Source: Streptomyces sp. SCL15-4 | GTDB taxonomy: Bacteria; Actinomycetota; Actinomycetes; Streptomycetales; Streptomycetaceae | Direction: 5' to 3' | NCBI RefSeq assembly: GCF_033366695.1 | Contig: NZ_JAOBTQ010000001.1 | Location: forward strand, 3,596,001 to 3,660,000 | DNA: 64,000 bases | Part shown: positions 31,974-42,335 of the stretch, piece after piece | How positions within the stretch are numbered: the first letter of the stretch is position 1 | Layout of the letters: each line of letters starts with the position of its first letter | The notes under the pieces: generated by a model | What the model was told of the DNA's origin: nothing | Database searches by the model: none | Seen by the model: only the letters and a program-made list of their open reading frames with translations | Position numbers and translations under genes: made by a program

Positions 31974-34565
31974 ATGGACCTTCTGGAGCGGGAAACCGTG
32001 CTCCGGGACCTCGCCGGTCACCTGAAGGCCGCCGTGAGTGGTCCCGGACGCCTGGCCCTTGTCCGCGGGGAGGCCGGGATCGGCAAGTCCGCCGTCGTCC
32101 GCCGTCTCGCCCAGACAGCCGATCCCCATATCCGCGTCGTGACCGGCGCCTGCGACCCGCTCGCCACACCCCGTCCGCTGGGCCCTCTGCTGGACTTGGC
32201 CCCGCACCTGGGCCGTGAGGTGCGCACCGCCCTGGCGGCCACGCCGACCGGCCCCGGCCGTCCCGACGAGGTCTACGACTGTCTGCTCGCCGACCTGAGC
32301 GCCTATCCCAGCCTGCTGGTCGTCGAGGACATCCACTGGGCCGACGAGGCCACGTTGGATCTGCTGCGTTACCTGGCCCGCCGGCTGCCGAACGTCCCGG
32401 CACTGGTGCTGGCCACCTACCGCGACGACGAGATCGGCCGCACCCACGACGTGACCGCTCTCCTCGGCACCCTGGCCGGCTATCCGTGGGTGTACCGGCA
32501 CGATCTGGCCCCCTTGAGTCGTCGGGCCGTCGCGCGGCTGGCCACCGGACACGCCGTGGACGCCGAGCGGCTGTACCTCGTCTCCGCCGGCAACCCGTTC
32601 CTCGTCACCGAGATCCTGGCCGCCCCCGCCGAGCCCATCCCGGCCACCGTGCGCGAGGCCGTGGCGGGCCGCCTGGTGTGCCTGTCGGCCGCGGCGCGCA
32701 GGGTGGTGGACGTGCTGGCCGTCCTGGGGACCCAGGTTCCGCTGCGCCTGTTGGCCGGCGTCCTGCCGGCCCCGGAGGAAGCGCTGGACGAGGCCGTGGC
32801 CTGCGGCATAGTGCGCACCCACGGACAGGTGGCCGAGTTCCGCCACGAGTTGACCCGGCTCGCGGTGCTGGAGGCCGTGCCCGCCGCCGCCCGTCTGCGG
32901 ATACACCGGCAGGTACTGGCGGCGATGCGGTCCGGCCCGGCCGCCGAGGAGGATCTGGCGCTGCTGGCCGATCACGCCGCCGGCGCCGGGGACCCGGCCG
33001 CCGTGTTGCGGTACGCCCCCGCGGCGGCCGTCCGTGCCGCCGCGCTGGGCGCGCACCAGGAAGCCGCCGACCAGTACGCCCATGCCCTGCGGTACGCCGA
33101 CCGCCTGCCGTCCGAGCAGCGGATCTCGCTGCTGGAGGGCCATTCGCGGGCCTGTCTCCTGTCGGGCCGGCTGGACGAGGGGATCGCGTCCCGCCGTACG
33201 GCGGTGAGGCTGCGCCGTGCGCTCGGCGACCGGCTGCGCGAGGGAGAGAACCTGCGCTGGCTGTCCTGTTGGCTGTGGCCGGCCGGGCGGGCGGCCGAGG
33301 CCAGGCGGACCGGCGCCGACGCGGTGCGGGTGCTCGAAGGGCTGACGCCCGGCCGGGAGCTGGCGCGGGCCTACCTGAACCTGTGTCGTCTGGCCTGTTA
33401 CGGACATGAAGGCGAGGCGGCGGTCGCCGGCCACGCCGGGAAGGCGATCGCTCTCGCCGAGTGCTCCGGTGACACGGGAGTGCTCGTCCAGGCGCGCTTC
33501 CACACCGCGGCGGCACGCGTGCTGCGCGAAGGACGCGGCTGGGAGGAGTGCGAGCGCGCGGTGTCGGACGCGGTGGCCGCGGGTCTGCCGCTGGACGCGG
33601 GCGCGCTGGCGCTCGTCATGTGCTGGCTGGCCGCGTTGCGGCGGGACGCCGTCCGGGCGGCCGCGGCCGTGAGCCGGGCGGAGGACTACTGCCTCGATCA
33701 CGACCTGCCGGCCTACCTGCTGTGCGCACGGGCCTGGGGCAGTTGGGCACTGCTGAACCGGGGATCGTGGTCCCGGGCCGCCGATGCCGCGCAGAAGATC
33801 CTGGCCCATCCGGGCCCGCCGCCGGTCGCCCGGGCCCTGGCACTGACCGTGCTGGCCCTGGTGCGTGCGCGTCAGGGCACGCCCGAGGTGTGGCCGCCGC
33901 TGGATGAGGCGGCGCACCTGGTCGACCCGGGCTGCCTGCGGGACACGGGGCTGGGGTGGGAGGCACCGGTCGAGGCGGCCTGGCTGACCGGTGACCACGA
34001 GCGGGTTCGGGCGGAGGCCCGCAGCGGTCTGGCCGCGCTGGCGGACCGTGTCCACCCCTGGCTGTCCGGCCCCCTGGCCTGTTGGATCCGGCGCGCCGGA
34101 GGCGAGCCTCCGCAGGTCCCGGCGGCCGGACCCTACGCGCTGGAACTGGCCGGCGACTGGGCCGGCGCCGCGGCACGCTGGGACGGGCTCGGCTGCCCGT
34201 ACGACGCCGCGCTGGCCCGCCTGTCCGGTGACGCGTCCGCGCTGCGCCAGGCCCTGGCCGCGTTCGAGGCCCTGGGCACGCGGCCGGCCGTGGCCCACAC
34301 CCGCTCGCTGATGCGGGTCCGCGGGGTACGTCCGGTCCGGCAGGGGCCGCGGCCGGCCACCCGGGCCAATCCCTACCGGCTCACCAACCGGGAGATGGAC
34401 GTCCTGAAACTGCTGGACGAGGGTCTTTCGGACGCCGAGATCGCCGCTCGCCTCTACATCAGTCCCAAGACCGCCGGCCATCACGTAGGCGCCGTGCTGA
34501 CCAAGCTGGGAGTCCACAGCCGCCACGAAGCCGCCCGAAAGCACCACGGCCCCGAGCGCGAATAG
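31974..34565 (+). CDS. LuxR-family regulator with AAA-type ATPase domain (LAL type)
   Basis: 863-aa large ATP-binding regulator. The N-terminal ATPase has Walker A GEAGIGKS (residues 32-39) and Walker B LLVVEDIHWAD; a helical TPR/MalT-like middle of about 500 residues follows. The C-terminal LuxR/GerE helix-turn-helix (about 800-856) reads LTNREMDVLKLLDEGLSDAEI and SPKTAGHHVGAVLTKLGVHS. Such proteins activate specific operons on ligand binding. The start is ATG 31974 or the GTG at 31971; AGGAGG lies upstream. It is flanked by two polyasparagine genes transcribed the other way, the likely targets (inference). Confidence 0.93.
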   Translation: MDLLERETVLRDLAGHLKAAVSGPGRLALVRGEAGIGKSAVVRRLAQTADPHIRVVTGACDPLATPRPLGPLLDLAPHLGREVRTALAATPTGPGRPDEVYDCLLADLSAYPSLLVVEDIHWADEATLDLLRYLARRLPNVPALVLATYRDDEIGRTHDVTALLGTLAGYPWVYRHDLAPLSRRAVARLATGHAVDAERLYLVSAGNPFLVTEILAAPAEPIPATVREAVAGRLVCLSAAARRVVDVLAVLGTQVPLRLLAGVLPAPEEALDEAVACGIVRTHGQVAEFRHELTRLAVLEAVPAAARLRIHRQVLAAMRSGPAAEEDLALLADHAAGAGDPAAVLRYAPAAAVRAAALGAHQEAADQYAHALRYADRLPSEQRISLLEGHSRACLLSGRLDEGIASRRTAVRLRRALGDRLREGENLRWLSCWLWPAGRAAEARRTGADAVRVLEGLTPGRELARAYLNLCRLACYGHEGEAAVAGHAGKAIALAECSGDTGVLVQARFHTAAARVLREGRGWEECERAVSDAVAAGLPLDAGALALVMCWLAALRRDAVRAAAAVSRAEDYCLDHDLPAYLLCARAWGSWALLNRGSWSRAADAAQKILAHPGPPPVARALALTVLALVRARQGTPEVWPPLDEAAHLVDPGCLRDTGLGWEAPVEAAWLTGDHERVRAEARSGLAALADRVHPWLSGPLACWIRRAGGEPPQVPAAGPYALELAGDWAGAAARWDGLGCPYDAALARLSGDASALRQALAAFEALGTRPAVAHTRSLMRVRGVRPVRQGPRPATRANPYRLTNREMDVLKLLDEGLSDAEIAARLYISPKTAGHHVGAVLTKLGVHSRHEAARKHHGPERE

Positions 34566-34588
34566 GACTCCGTGACGGATTCCTCACG

Positions 34589-35041
34589 TCAACTGAATTT
34601 GCAGTTGATGTTCTGGCTGCCGGTGAAAGTGTTGTTTCCCTGTGCCACCTGCCCCGTCGGGTAACAGATCTGCAGGAGCGGCGGGATACCCAGAAGAGAA
34701 AGCAGTCCACCGCCGCCTTGCGCCGCGGCACCGGCGAGGATGTTGTTGTTATTGGTGTTGTTGTTCGTGTTCACCCCACCATTGTTGTTGTTATTGTTGT
34801 TGTTGTTCACCCCGCCGGCATTGTTGTTATTGTTGTTGTTATTGTTGGTGTTCGTGGTGCTCTGGGTGCCGGTGTCTCCCGTGCCCGCCTGCCCCATCCG
34901 GTAGGGAGCCTGGAGCAGTGCTGTCAGGCCCAGGCGGGACAGGAGTCCCGCGTCGCCCCGCGCCTGTGCGCCGCCGGCGCTGAGGAGCACCACCGTGATC
35001 GCGGCGGTACTGATCGTGGCGAACCGCTTGGTGAGCTTCAC
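34589..35041 (-). CDS. secreted protein with duplicated hydrophobic module and polyasparagine linker (second copy)
   Basis: 150 aa from the GTG at 35041 (VKLTKRFATISTAAIT), preceded by GAAAGG; signal peptide cleavage near GGAQA (residue 27). Two similar modules flank the linker: GLLSRLGLTALLQAPYRMGQ (from residue 32) and GLLSLLGIPPLLQICYPTGQ (from about 116), each followed by a Gly/Thr/Asn/Ser-rich stretch. Between them lie Asn runs of up to 9 with Gly/Val/Thr spacers. Two Cys near the C-terminus (LLQIC and NINC) could pair. I recognise no family. The layout recalls streptomycete aerial-surface proteins, by analogy only. Confidence 0.82.
   Translation of the reverse strand: MKLTKRFATISTAAITVVLLSAGGAQARGDAGLLSRLGLTALLQAPYRMGQAGTGDTGTQSTTNTNNNNNNNNNAGGVNNNNNNNNNGGVNTNNNTNNNNILAGAAAQGGGGLLSLLGIPPLLQICYPTGQVAQGNNTFTGSQNINCKFS
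34740..34855. repeat. tandem Asn-codon runs (second locus)
   Basis: Runs of GTT/ATT triplets on the plus strand encode the Asn linker. As in the first locus, AAT is scattered inside AAC runs. Confidence 0.85.
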
Positions 35042-35236
35042 TCGGCCAACCTTTCGTCGTCCCTGGTGCCGCATTTCCAGTGGACAGGATGGCGACGGCC
35101 GAGCGGAACGATCACCAGGCGCGCGGCAGTGCCCGCGATTTCCCCCGTACAGCCTCAGGGTTTCGCGCGGCTTGCCGGGCCGGAAATCAACGGCCGCCGC
35201 GTCGGGAAATTCCAGCGCGTCCGGCCGGGACGGTCC

Positions 35237-36100
35237 TCACCCGTGGCCGCCCGCCATCTTTTCGAGGCGGGCGATGCGCTCCGCCATCGGCGGGTGCGTG
35301 GAGAACATCCTGGACATTCCCTGGCCCGGGCGGAAGGGGTTGGCGATCATCATGTGGCTCGCCGTCTCGATCCGGGGCTCGGGCGGCAGCGGAAGCTGCC
35401 GGGTGCCCGTCTCCAGCTTGCGCAGCGCACTGGCGAGGGCGAGCGGGTCGCCGGTGAGCTGGGCGCCGGAGGCGTCCGCCTCGTACTCCCGGGAGCGGCT
35501 GATGGCCAGCTGGATCAGGGAGGCGGCGAGCGGGCCGAGGATCATGATGAGCAGCATGCCGAACAGGCCGGGACCCTCGTCGTCGTCCGAGCGGCCGACC
35601 GGGATCAGCCAGGCGAAGTTCACCAGGAACATGATCACCGAGGCGAGCGCGCCGGCGACCGAGGAGATGAGGATGTCCCGGTTGTAGACGTGGCTCAGCT
35701 CGTGGCCGATGACGCCGCGCAGCTCGCGCTCGTCCAGCAGGCGCAGGATGCCCTCGGTGCAGCACACGGCCGCGTTGCGCGGGTTGCGGCCCGTGGCGAA
35801 GGCGTTCGGGGCCTCCGTCGGCGAGATGTACAGCCGGGGCATGGGCTGGCGGGCCTCGGTGGACAGCTCGCGCACCATCCGGTACAGCGCCGGGGCCTCG
35901 AACTCGCTGACCGGACGGGCCCGCATGGCGCGCAGGGCGAGCTTGTCGCTGTTCCAGTACGCGTACGCGTTCGTGCCGAGCGCGACCAGGACCGCGACGA
36001 CCAGTCCGGGGCGGCCGAAGAAGCTGCCGATGACGATGATGAGTGCGGACAGCCCCCCGAGGAGTACGGCCGTCCTGAGCCCGTTGTGCCGGCGGTGCAC
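35237..36100 (-). CDS. htpX: M48-family membrane zinc protease HtpX
   Basis: 287-aa membrane metalloprotease that degrades damaged membrane proteins. The GTG at 36100 ([16 protein letters not shown]) has GGAGG 7-8 nt upstream and gives the usual length. Two N-terminal transmembrane helices (about 10-28 and 33-50) precede the zinc motif HELSH within [14 protein letters not shown]; the third ligand is in [11 protein letters not shown]. Two further helices follow the motif. It sits beside the polyasparagine locus but has its own promoter region. Confidence 0.95.
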   Translation of the reverse strand: MHRRHNGLRTAVLLGGLSALIIVIGSFFGRPGLVVAVLVALGTNAYAYWNSDKLALRAMRARPVSEFEAPALYRMVRELSTEARQPMPRLYISPTEAPNAFATGRNPRNAAVCCTEGILRLLDERELRGVIGHELSHVYNRDILISSVAGALASVIMFLVNFAWLIPVGRSDDDEGPGLFGMLLIMILGPLAASLIQLAISRSREYEADASGAQLTGDPLALASALRKLETGTRQLPLPPEPRIETASHMMIANPFRPGQGMSRMFSTHPPMAERIARLEKMAGGHG

Positions 36101-36290
36101 GGTGCGCCCTCCAAGTCGTGCTGCTGGGGAACACTCTGATCCAGTGGACCCTCCCGCCCCTGACAACGGCGGACGAGGTCCACGAGTTCCCGCGCGCCCG
36201 CGGCCGCCCGCCCCCGCCGGGCGGGTGACGTGCTCTTTCGGCCGTACGCGCGTGGGGCGGCACGGGTGCCCCGCGCGCGCGTGACGACTC

Positions 36291-37808
36291 CTAGAACAGT
36301 CCGGTGGCCGCGAAACGCAGGACCAGCTGGGGCGCTCCGGACAGGGCGACGCCGAGGACGCCGGTGAGGGCGAGGGCGGCCGTGACGGGCGCCGGGACCC
36401 GGTGCCGGGCGGGCTCGCCCTCGGGGGCGCGGAACAGCAGGGTCGTCCACTGGAGGTAGTAGAAGAGCGCGATCACGACGTTGACGGCCATGACGACGGC
36501 GAGCCAGCCGAGGCCCGCGTCGACGGCCGCCGAGAACACGGTGACCTTGGCGAACAGGCCGATGACGCCCGGCGGCAGCCCGGCCAGGCACAGCAGGAAG
36601 AAGGCCAGCAGCAGCGCGCTGAGCGGATGGGCGGCGTACAGGCCCCGGTAGTCGGCGATCCGGTTCAGCGCCCGGCCACGGCCCACCAGGGCGGCCACGG
36701 CGAAGGCTCCGAGGTTCACGGCGGCGTACATCAGGGCGTACGCGACGGTGGAGCCGATCGCCCGCTCGGCGTCCTTGGTGTACCCGGCGGCGGCGATCGG
36801 GACCAGCAGATAGCCGGCCTGGCCGACGGAGGACCAGGCGAGCAGCCGTACGGCGCTGTACGCGCGCGTGGCACGCTGGCGCAGGGCGGCGACGTTGCCG
36901 ACGGTCATGGTGAGGGCGGCCAGGGCGGCGAGCGCGGGCCCCCACACGTCGGCGTACGACGGGAACGCGACGACGGTGACGAGGATCAGGCCGGAGAAGC
37001 CGACCGCCTTGCCGACGACCGACAGGTAGGCGGCGACGGGCAGGGGCGCGCCCACGTAGGTGTCGGGCACCCAGAAGTGGAAGGGCACGGCGGCCGTCTT
37101 GAAGGCGAAGCCGACGAGGGTGAGGACGACGCCGGTCTGGGCGAGGGTGTGCAGCTGTCCGTCGACGTGCGGCAGGCGCTGGGCGACCTGGGTGAGGTAG
37201 AGGGTGCCGGTGGAGGCGTAGACGAAGCTGATGCCCATCAGGCTGACCGCGGTGGCGGTGACCGAGGACAGGAAGAACTTCAGGGCGGCCTCGGAGGACC
37301 GCTTGTCGCCGTGCCGGATGCCGACGAGGGCGAACGCGGGCAGGGAGGCGGCCTCCAGGGCGACGATCAGCGTGGCGAGGTCGCGGGAGGCGGGCAGCAG
37401 GGCGGCGCCGGCCGCGGAGGACAGCAGCAGGAACCAGAACTCGCCGGCCGGGACGCGCCGCCGCTCGTCGTCCAGGTGGGTGACGGACAGCAGGGCCGCG
37501 AGCAGGGCGCCGCCGAGCACGAGGAACTGGATGACGAGGGTGAAGTGGTCGGCGGTGTAGCTGCACGCGCGCGGGGGGCCGCCGGTGCAGAAGGTGCTGC
37601 GGTCGCCGTCCAGGAGCGGCAGCAGCAGCGCGGCCGCCGCGGCGAGCCCGGCGACCGAGACCCAGCCGAGCACGGCCTTGCGGGACTCGGGGACGAACAG
37701 GTCGGCGACGAGGACGGCGAGCGCGACGAGGGCCGCGAGGGTGGGCGGGGCGATCGCGAGCCAGTCGACGGACTGGACCAGCGACTCGGCAAGCGGCTGG
37801 GCGCTCAT
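36291..37808 (-). CDS. nuoN: NADH-quinone oxidoreductase subunit N
   Basis: 505-aa antiporter-like proton-pumping subunit with about 14 hydrophobic helices. The family segment [20 protein letters not shown] with its conserved Lys is present, as is the discontinuous-helix region around [13 protein letters not shown]. The start ATG at 37808 overlaps the nuoM stop by 4 nt. It is last of the ten-gene unit. Confidence 0.95.
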   Translation of the reverse strand: MSAQPLAESLVQSVDWLAIAPPTLAALVALAVLVADLFVPESRKAVLGWVSVAGLAAAAALLLPLLDGDRSTFCTGGPPRACSYTADHFTLVIQFLVLGGALLAALLSVTHLDDERRRVPAGEFWFLLLSSAAGAALLPASRDLATLIVALEAASLPAFALVGIRHGDKRSSEAALKFFLSSVTATAVSLMGISFVYASTGTLYLTQVAQRLPHVDGQLHTLAQTGVVLTLVGFAFKTAAVPFHFWVPDTYVGAPLPVAAYLSVVGKAVGFSGLILVTVVAFPSYADVWGPALAALAALTMTVGNVAALRQRATRAYSAVRLLAWSSVGQAGYLLVPIAAAGYTKDAERAIGSTVAYALMYAAVNLGAFAVAALVGRGRALNRIADYRGLYAAHPLSALLLAFFLLCLAGLPPGVIGLFAKVTVFSAAVDAGLGWLAVVMAVNVVIALFYYLQWTTLLFRAPEGEPARHRVPAPVTAALALTGVLGVALSGAPQLVLRFAATGLF

Positions 37809-39379
37809 CGGGGGCCTCCTGCGAGGAGCTGCTGCACGGCCGGGTCGGTCAGGCCGAGCAGGGCTCCCGGCCACAGTCCGGCGAGGACGGTGAGGACGAC
37901 CAGCGGGGTCCAGGCGGCGAACTCGTACCCGTGGACGTCGGCGAGCTTCGCCGCCTCCCGCTCGGTGGTGCCCATGCAGACACGGCGGACCACGATCAGC
38001 ATGTACGCGGCCGTCAGCAGCGTGCCGAACGCGCCGATCGCCATGAAGGTGAGGAAGGCCGGCCGGCTGAGGCCGGCGGCGGGCCGGAAGGAGCCGAACA
38101 GGGCCAGCATCTCGCCCCAGAACCCGGCGAGCCCGGGCAGGCCCAGCGAGGCGACCGCGCCGAAGGCGAGCAGACCGCCGAGGCGCGGGGCCCGGCCGTA
38201 GAGGGCGGCGCCGGTCTCCTCGGCGAGGGTGTCGAGGTCGGTGCTGCCGGTGCGGTCCTTGAGCGCGCCGACCAGGAAGAACAGCAGGCCGGTGATGAGG
38301 CCGTGGGCGATGTTGGCGAACAGGGCGCCGTTCACGCCGGTCGGGGTCGTGCTGGCGATGCCGAGCAGGACGAAGCCCATGTGGCCGACGGAGGAGTAGG
38401 CGATCAGCCGCTTGAGGTCGCCCTTGGCGCCCTGCCGGGCGAGAGCGAGGCAGGCCAGGGAGCCGTAGACGATCCCGACGACGGCGAACGCGGCGAGGTA
38501 CGGCGCGAAGGTGCGGAAACCGTCCGGCGCCACCGGCAGCACGATCCGGACGAAACCGTACGTGCCCATCTTCAGCAGGACACCGGCCAGCAGCACCGAG
38601 CCGACGGTCGGCGCGGCGGTGTGGGCGTCGGGCAGCCAGCTGTGCAGCGGCCACAGCGGCGTCTTCACCGCGAGCCCGATCCCGATCGCCAGAACGGCTA
38701 CGACCTGCACGGACGTGGTCAGCGACCGGCCGTTGTCAGTGGCGAGTGCCACCATGTCGAACGTGCCCGCCTTGATCCCGATCAGGAGCAGGCCGAGCAG
38801 CATGACGACGGAGCCGAGCAGCGTGAACAGGATGAACTTCCACGCGGCCCGGGTCCGGCCCGCGCCGCCCCAGCGGGCGATGAGGAAGTACATCGGGATG
38901 AGCACCATCTCGAACGCGAGGAAGAACAGCAGCAGGTCGAGGACGGCGAAGGTGGCGAAGGTGCCGGACTCCAGCAGGAGCAGGAGCGCGACGAACGCCT
39001 TCGGGTCCGGGCCCGCGGGCGGCTTGAAGTAGGAGTAGAGCGCGCAGAGGAAGGTCAGCAGCGCGGTCAGGACCAGGAGGGGGAGGGAGATGCCGTCGAT
39101 GCCGAGGTGGACGCGCACGTCGAGCGCGGGGATCCAGCTGATGTCGGTCGTGGCCTGCATCCTCGACGGGTGGCCGTGGTCGAAGCCGAGCGCGAGGACG
39201 ATCGCGGCGATCAGGATCACGCCGGTGACGGTCACGCCGTGCCGCAGCACGGCCTGCCCGGGTGACTTCCCCTTCAGTCCGGGCGGGGCCGGGAGGAGGG
39301 CGGCGACGGCGCCGAGGAGCGGGCCGGCGACGACGAATGCCAGAAGGAACTGCATCACGGACTCGTTGATATCGATCAC
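37805..39379 (-). CDS. nuoM: NADH-quinone oxidoreductase subunit M
   Basis: 524-aa antiporter-like subunit. The antiporter core contains FEMVLIPMYFLIARWGG, KTPLWPLHSWLPDAHTAAPT and LIAYSSVGHMGFVLLG. The start is a GTG at 39379, 6 nt after the nuoL stop; an ATG eight codons later is an alternative. It overlaps nuoN by 4 nt, consistent with translational coupling. Confidence 0.95.
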   Translation of the reverse strand: MIDINESVMQFLLAFVVAGPLLGAVAALLPAPPGLKGKSPGQAVLRHGVTVTGVILIAAIVLALGFDHGHPSRMQATTDISWIPALDVRVHLGIDGISLPLLVLTALLTFLCALYSYFKPPAGPDPKAFVALLLLLESGTFATFAVLDLLLFFLAFEMVLIPMYFLIARWGGAGRTRAAWKFILFTLLGSVVMLLGLLLIGIKAGTFDMVALATDNGRSLTTSVQVVAVLAIGIGLAVKTPLWPLHSWLPDAHTAAPTVGSVLLAGVLLKMGTYGFVRIVLPVAPDGFRTFAPYLAAFAVVGIVYGSLACLALARQGAKGDLKRLIAYSSVGHMGFVLLGIASTTPTGVNGALFANIAHGLITGLLFFLVGALKDRTGSTDLDTLAEETGAALYGRAPRLGGLLAFGAVASLGLPGLAGFWGEMLALFGSFRPAAGLSRPAFLTFMAIGAFGTLLTAAYMLIVVRRVCMGTTEREAAKLADVHGYEFAAWTPLVVLTVLAGLWPGALLGLTDPAVQQLLAGGPR

Positions 39380-39385
39380 GCCTGC

Positions 39386-41380
39386 TCACGCTCCCGTGGC
39401 GACGAGGAGGACGGCGACCGCCAGGACGACGGTGCCGGCGAGCAGCGCGCTCACATAGGTCTGCACATTGCCGGTCTGCGCGCGCCGCACGGCGGCCCCG
39501 AGCAGCCGGGGCAGGGCGGCGGCACCGCGCACGTAGGTGTCGACGACCTCGCGGTCCAGGAACCGGACGAGGCTCGCCGCGGCCCGCACCGGGCGGACGA
39601 ACAGCGCCGTGTACACGGCGTCCAGGTGGAAGCCGGCCGCGGCGGGCCGGTGCAGCGGGCCGAGCAGCAGCCGTCCGGGGTCCGCCGGGTCGGACGCGTG
39701 GGCGAGGTCGCCGTAGGCCGGCTCGTGGGTGGCGATGGCCTCGGCCTCGACCAGGCCGGCGTCGCCCTCGGGGTGGGCGGCGACCGCGCCCAGCGGGGTG
39801 CGGGCGGCGAGCGCGGTGGTGCGCTGCCAGGCTCCGTAGGTCAGCAGCCCGCCGACCAGGGCGAGGCCCGTACCGAGGACGGAGGTGAACGGGGTCGGGG
39901 TCAGGTCGCGGCCGTCGAACCAGTCGGGCAGGACGCGGTAGGCGAGCCCGCCGAAGGCGAGGGAGGGGATCGCGAGGACCCACAGCACCACGGTCATCGT
40001 CAGCGGCTGGCGTCCGTGATCGGGCGCCTCGGCGCCCCGGCCGCGGAAGGCCAGCAGCCACAGCCGGGCCGCGTAGGCGGCGGTCAGCAGGGCGGTGAGC
40101 AGGCCGGCGACGAGGACGATCCAGCCGGCCGCGCCGGGGGCGTGACCGGTGTGGCCCTGGGTGACGTGTTCGGCGGCGCCGAGGACGGACTCCTTGGAGA
40201 AGAAGCCGCTGAACGGAGGGATCGCGGCGAGGGCGAGCAGTGCCACGGTCATCGTCCAGTAGGCGTCCGGGACGCGGTCGCCGAGACCGCGCATCCGGGA
40301 CATGGCGGCCAGCGAGTTGGTGCCGGCGGCGTGGATGACCACACCGGCCGCGAGGAACAGCAGCGCCTTGAAGGCACCGTGCGCGAGGAGGTGGAAGACG
40401 GCGGCACCGCGGTCGCCGACGGCGAGGGCACCGGTCATGTAGCCGAGCTGGCCGACGGTCGAGTAGGCGAGGACGCGCTTGATGTCGTCCTGGGCGAGCG
40501 CGGCGACGGCGGAGCCGGCCATCGTGACGGCGGCCATGACGGCGAGGACCACCATCGCGGCCCGGGATGCCTCGAACAGCGGAAGGAGACGGGCGACGAA
40601 GTAGACACCGGCGGCGACCATCGTCGCGGCGTGGATCAGCGCGGAGACGGGCGTCGGGCCCGCCATCGCGTCCGGGAGCCAGGTGTGCAGCGGGAACTGC
40701 GCCGACTTGCCGGCGACGCCCGCGAGCAGCAGCAGTGCGATCAGCGTCGGATGGCCGATGCCGCCGCTGGTGACGGCGCCGAGGACACGGGTGATCCGGA
40801 ACGACCCGGCGTCGCCGGCCAGGGCGAACAGGCCGATGAGGAAGGGCACGTCGCCGAGCTTGGTGACCAGGAAGGCCTTCAGGGAGGCGGCGCGGGCCTC
40901 CGGTGTCTCCCAGTAGTGGCCGACCAGGAAGTAGGAGCAGATGCCCATGACCTCCCAGCCGACCAGCAGCACGATCAGGTCGCCGGAGTAGACGACGAGG
41001 AGCATCGCGGAGGTGAACAGGGAGACGAGCGCGGCGTACGACGGGTAGCGCGGGTCGTCGCGCAGATAGCCGGTGGAGTAGATCTGCACGCAGGCCGCGA
41101 CGCAGGCGACCAGGACGGCGACGAGCGCGGCGAAGCCGTCGATGTGCAGGGCCAGCTCGATGGGCACGGACCCGGTGGGCGTCAGCTCGGTGCCGGCGTC
41201 GACGGCCGCGTCGCCGCCCTGGCGCACGGCGACCAGCGCGGCCAGGACCAGCGAGGCCAGCGGCGGGAGCACGGCGAGCGGGCGGACGAAGCCGGGCGCG
41301 GCGCGGCCGAGCAGCAGGCCGCCCGCGGCACCCAGGAACGGCAGGAGGGGGACGAGGACGGCGAGGGTGGTCGTGGTCAC
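39386..41380 (-). CDS. nuoL: NADH-quinone oxidoreductase subunit L
   Basis: 664-aa antiporter-like subunit, the largest of the three, with the C-terminal lateral helix expected for NuoL. Core motifs: [48 protein letters not shown] (only part quoted as key residues K and H) and [16 protein letters not shown]. The ATG at 41380 overlaps nuoK by 4 nt. Confidence 0.95.
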   Translation of the reverse strand: MTTTTLAVLVPLLPFLGAAGGLLLGRAAPGFVRPLAVLPPLASLVLAALVAVRQGGDAAVDAGTELTPTGSVPIELALHIDGFAALVAVLVACVAACVQIYSTGYLRDDPRYPSYAALVSLFTSAMLLVVYSGDLIVLLVGWEVMGICSYFLVGHYWETPEARAASLKAFLVTKLGDVPFLIGLFALAGDAGSFRITRVLGAVTSGGIGHPTLIALLLLAGVAGKSAQFPLHTWLPDAMAGPTPVSALIHAATMVAAGVYFVARLLPLFEASRAAMVVLAVMAAVTMAGSAVAALAQDDIKRVLAYSTVGQLGYMTGALAVGDRGAAVFHLLAHGAFKALLFLAAGVVIHAAGTNSLAAMSRMRGLGDRVPDAYWTMTVALLALAAIPPFSGFFSKESVLGAAEHVTQGHTGHAPGAAGWIVLVAGLLTALLTAAYAARLWLLAFRGRGAEAPDHGRQPLTMTVVLWVLAIPSLAFGGLAYRVLPDWFDGRDLTPTPFTSVLGTGLALVGGLLTYGAWQRTTALAARTPLGAVAAHPEGDAGLVEAEAIATHEPAYGDLAHASDPADPGRLLLGPLHRPAAAGFHLDAVYTALFVRPVRAAASLVRFLDREVVDTYVRGAAALPRLLGAAVRRAQTGNVQTYVSALLAGTVVLAVAVLLVATGA

Positions 41381-41757
41381 GCGGTGGCCTCAGCCTTCTC
41401 GGCCGCGGGGTCGTCGCTGTCGGGGCCCTCGGCGTCGGGGCCCTCGGCGGTGTCGCGGAGCTTGTCGATGTCGGAGGTGCCGCGGTTGCGGTACACCGCG
41501 AGCACGATCGCCAGGCCGATGCCGATCTCGGCGGCGGCGATGGCGATGGTGAACAGGGTCAGCGCCTGGCCGGAGTGCAGGGTCTCCTTCGCGGTCCGGC
41601 TGAGCCACACGTCGAAGGCGACCAGGTTCAGGTTGACGGCGTTGAGCATCAGCTCGACCGACATCAGGACCAGGATCGCGTTGCGGCGGGCGAGGACGCC
41701 GTAGAGGCCGGTGCAGAACAGCAGGGCGGCCAGGACGGCGGGATAGGCGAGGTGCAT
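41377..41757 (-). CDS. nuoK: NADH-quinone oxidoreductase subunit K
   Basis: 126-aa membrane subunit, MrpC-like. Three helices are visible; the conserved acidic residues are in [16 protein letters not shown] and [12 protein letters not shown]. An acidic C-terminal tail of about 25 residues ([19 protein letters not shown]) is longer than in most NuoK proteins. The start at 41757 shares one base with the nuoJ stop. Confidence 0.94.
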   Translation of the reverse strand: MHLAYPAVLAALLFCTGLYGVLARRNAILVLMSVELMLNAVNLNLVAFDVWLSRTAKETLHSGQALTLFTIAIAAAEIGIGLAIVLAVYRNRGTSDIDKLRDTAEGPDAEGPDSDDPAAEKAEATA

Positions 41758-42335
41758 CAGCGGGCGCCTTCCTTGCCGGAGGCCGCGGGTACGGCGTCGG
41801 TCTTGGCCTTGCGGGACAGCACGATCGCGCCGACCAGTGCCGCGAGGAGCAGCACGGACAGGGCCTCGAACGGCAGCACCCAGTGCCGGAACAGGCTCGC
41901 GCCGGTGACCTCGGTGGTGCCGGCGGCCGGGCCGTCCAGGTCGATCCAGGTGGTGCGGAAGGCGTCCATGACCACCCACACCAGGGCGACGCCGGCGACG
42001 GCCGCGACGGTCAGCGCGGCCCACCGGTTGCCGGAGTCGGCGTCCGGGGAGCGGCCGATGGGGGCCTTGGTGAGCATCAGCCCGAACAGCAGGAGGACGA
42101 CGACGGAGCCGACGTAGATCAGAACCTGCACCCAGGCGATGAACTCGGCCGTGAGCAGGAGGTACTCCACGGCGAGGCCGCCGAGCGCGACCACCAGCCA
42201 CAGGGCGGCGTGCACCAGCTGCCGGGTGGTGACGGTGACCAGCGCGGCGCCGAGGGTGACCAGGCCGACGAGCAGGAACGCGATCTCGACGCCGGTCGGG
42301 GACAGGAAGCCCTGGGAGGCCTGGGCGAGCGTCAT
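41757..42335 (-). CDS. nuoJ: NADH-quinone oxidoreductase subunit J
   Basis: 192-aa membrane subunit with five hydrophobic helices. The pi-bulge helix region reads [18 protein letters not shown], typical of NuoJ. The ATG at 42335 overlaps nuoI by 4 nt. A basic tail follows the last helix. Confidence 0.94.
   Translation of the reverse strand: MTLAQASQGFLSPTGVEIAFLLVGLVTLGAALVTVTTRQLVHAALWLVVALGGLAVEYLLLTAEFIAWVQVLIYVGSVVVLLLFGLMLTKAPIGRSPDADSGNRWAALTVAAVAGVALVWVVMDAFRTTWIDLDGPAAGTTEVTGASLFRHWVLPFEALSVLLLAALVGAIVLSRKAKTDAVPAASGKEGAR

Noticed and set aside
31632..34547. 971-codon minus-strand frame opposite the LuxR-family regulator
   Set aside because: Antisense of a GC-rich gene; its product is low-complexity, and the plus-strand protein has complete ATPase and helix-turn-helix motifs.
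37931..39265. Plus-strand frames of 440-690 codons antisense to nuoL, nuoM and nuoN
   Set aside because: They are Gly/Glu/Arg/Gln-rich antisense shadows; the minus-strand genes have the helices and motifs of Nuo subunits.
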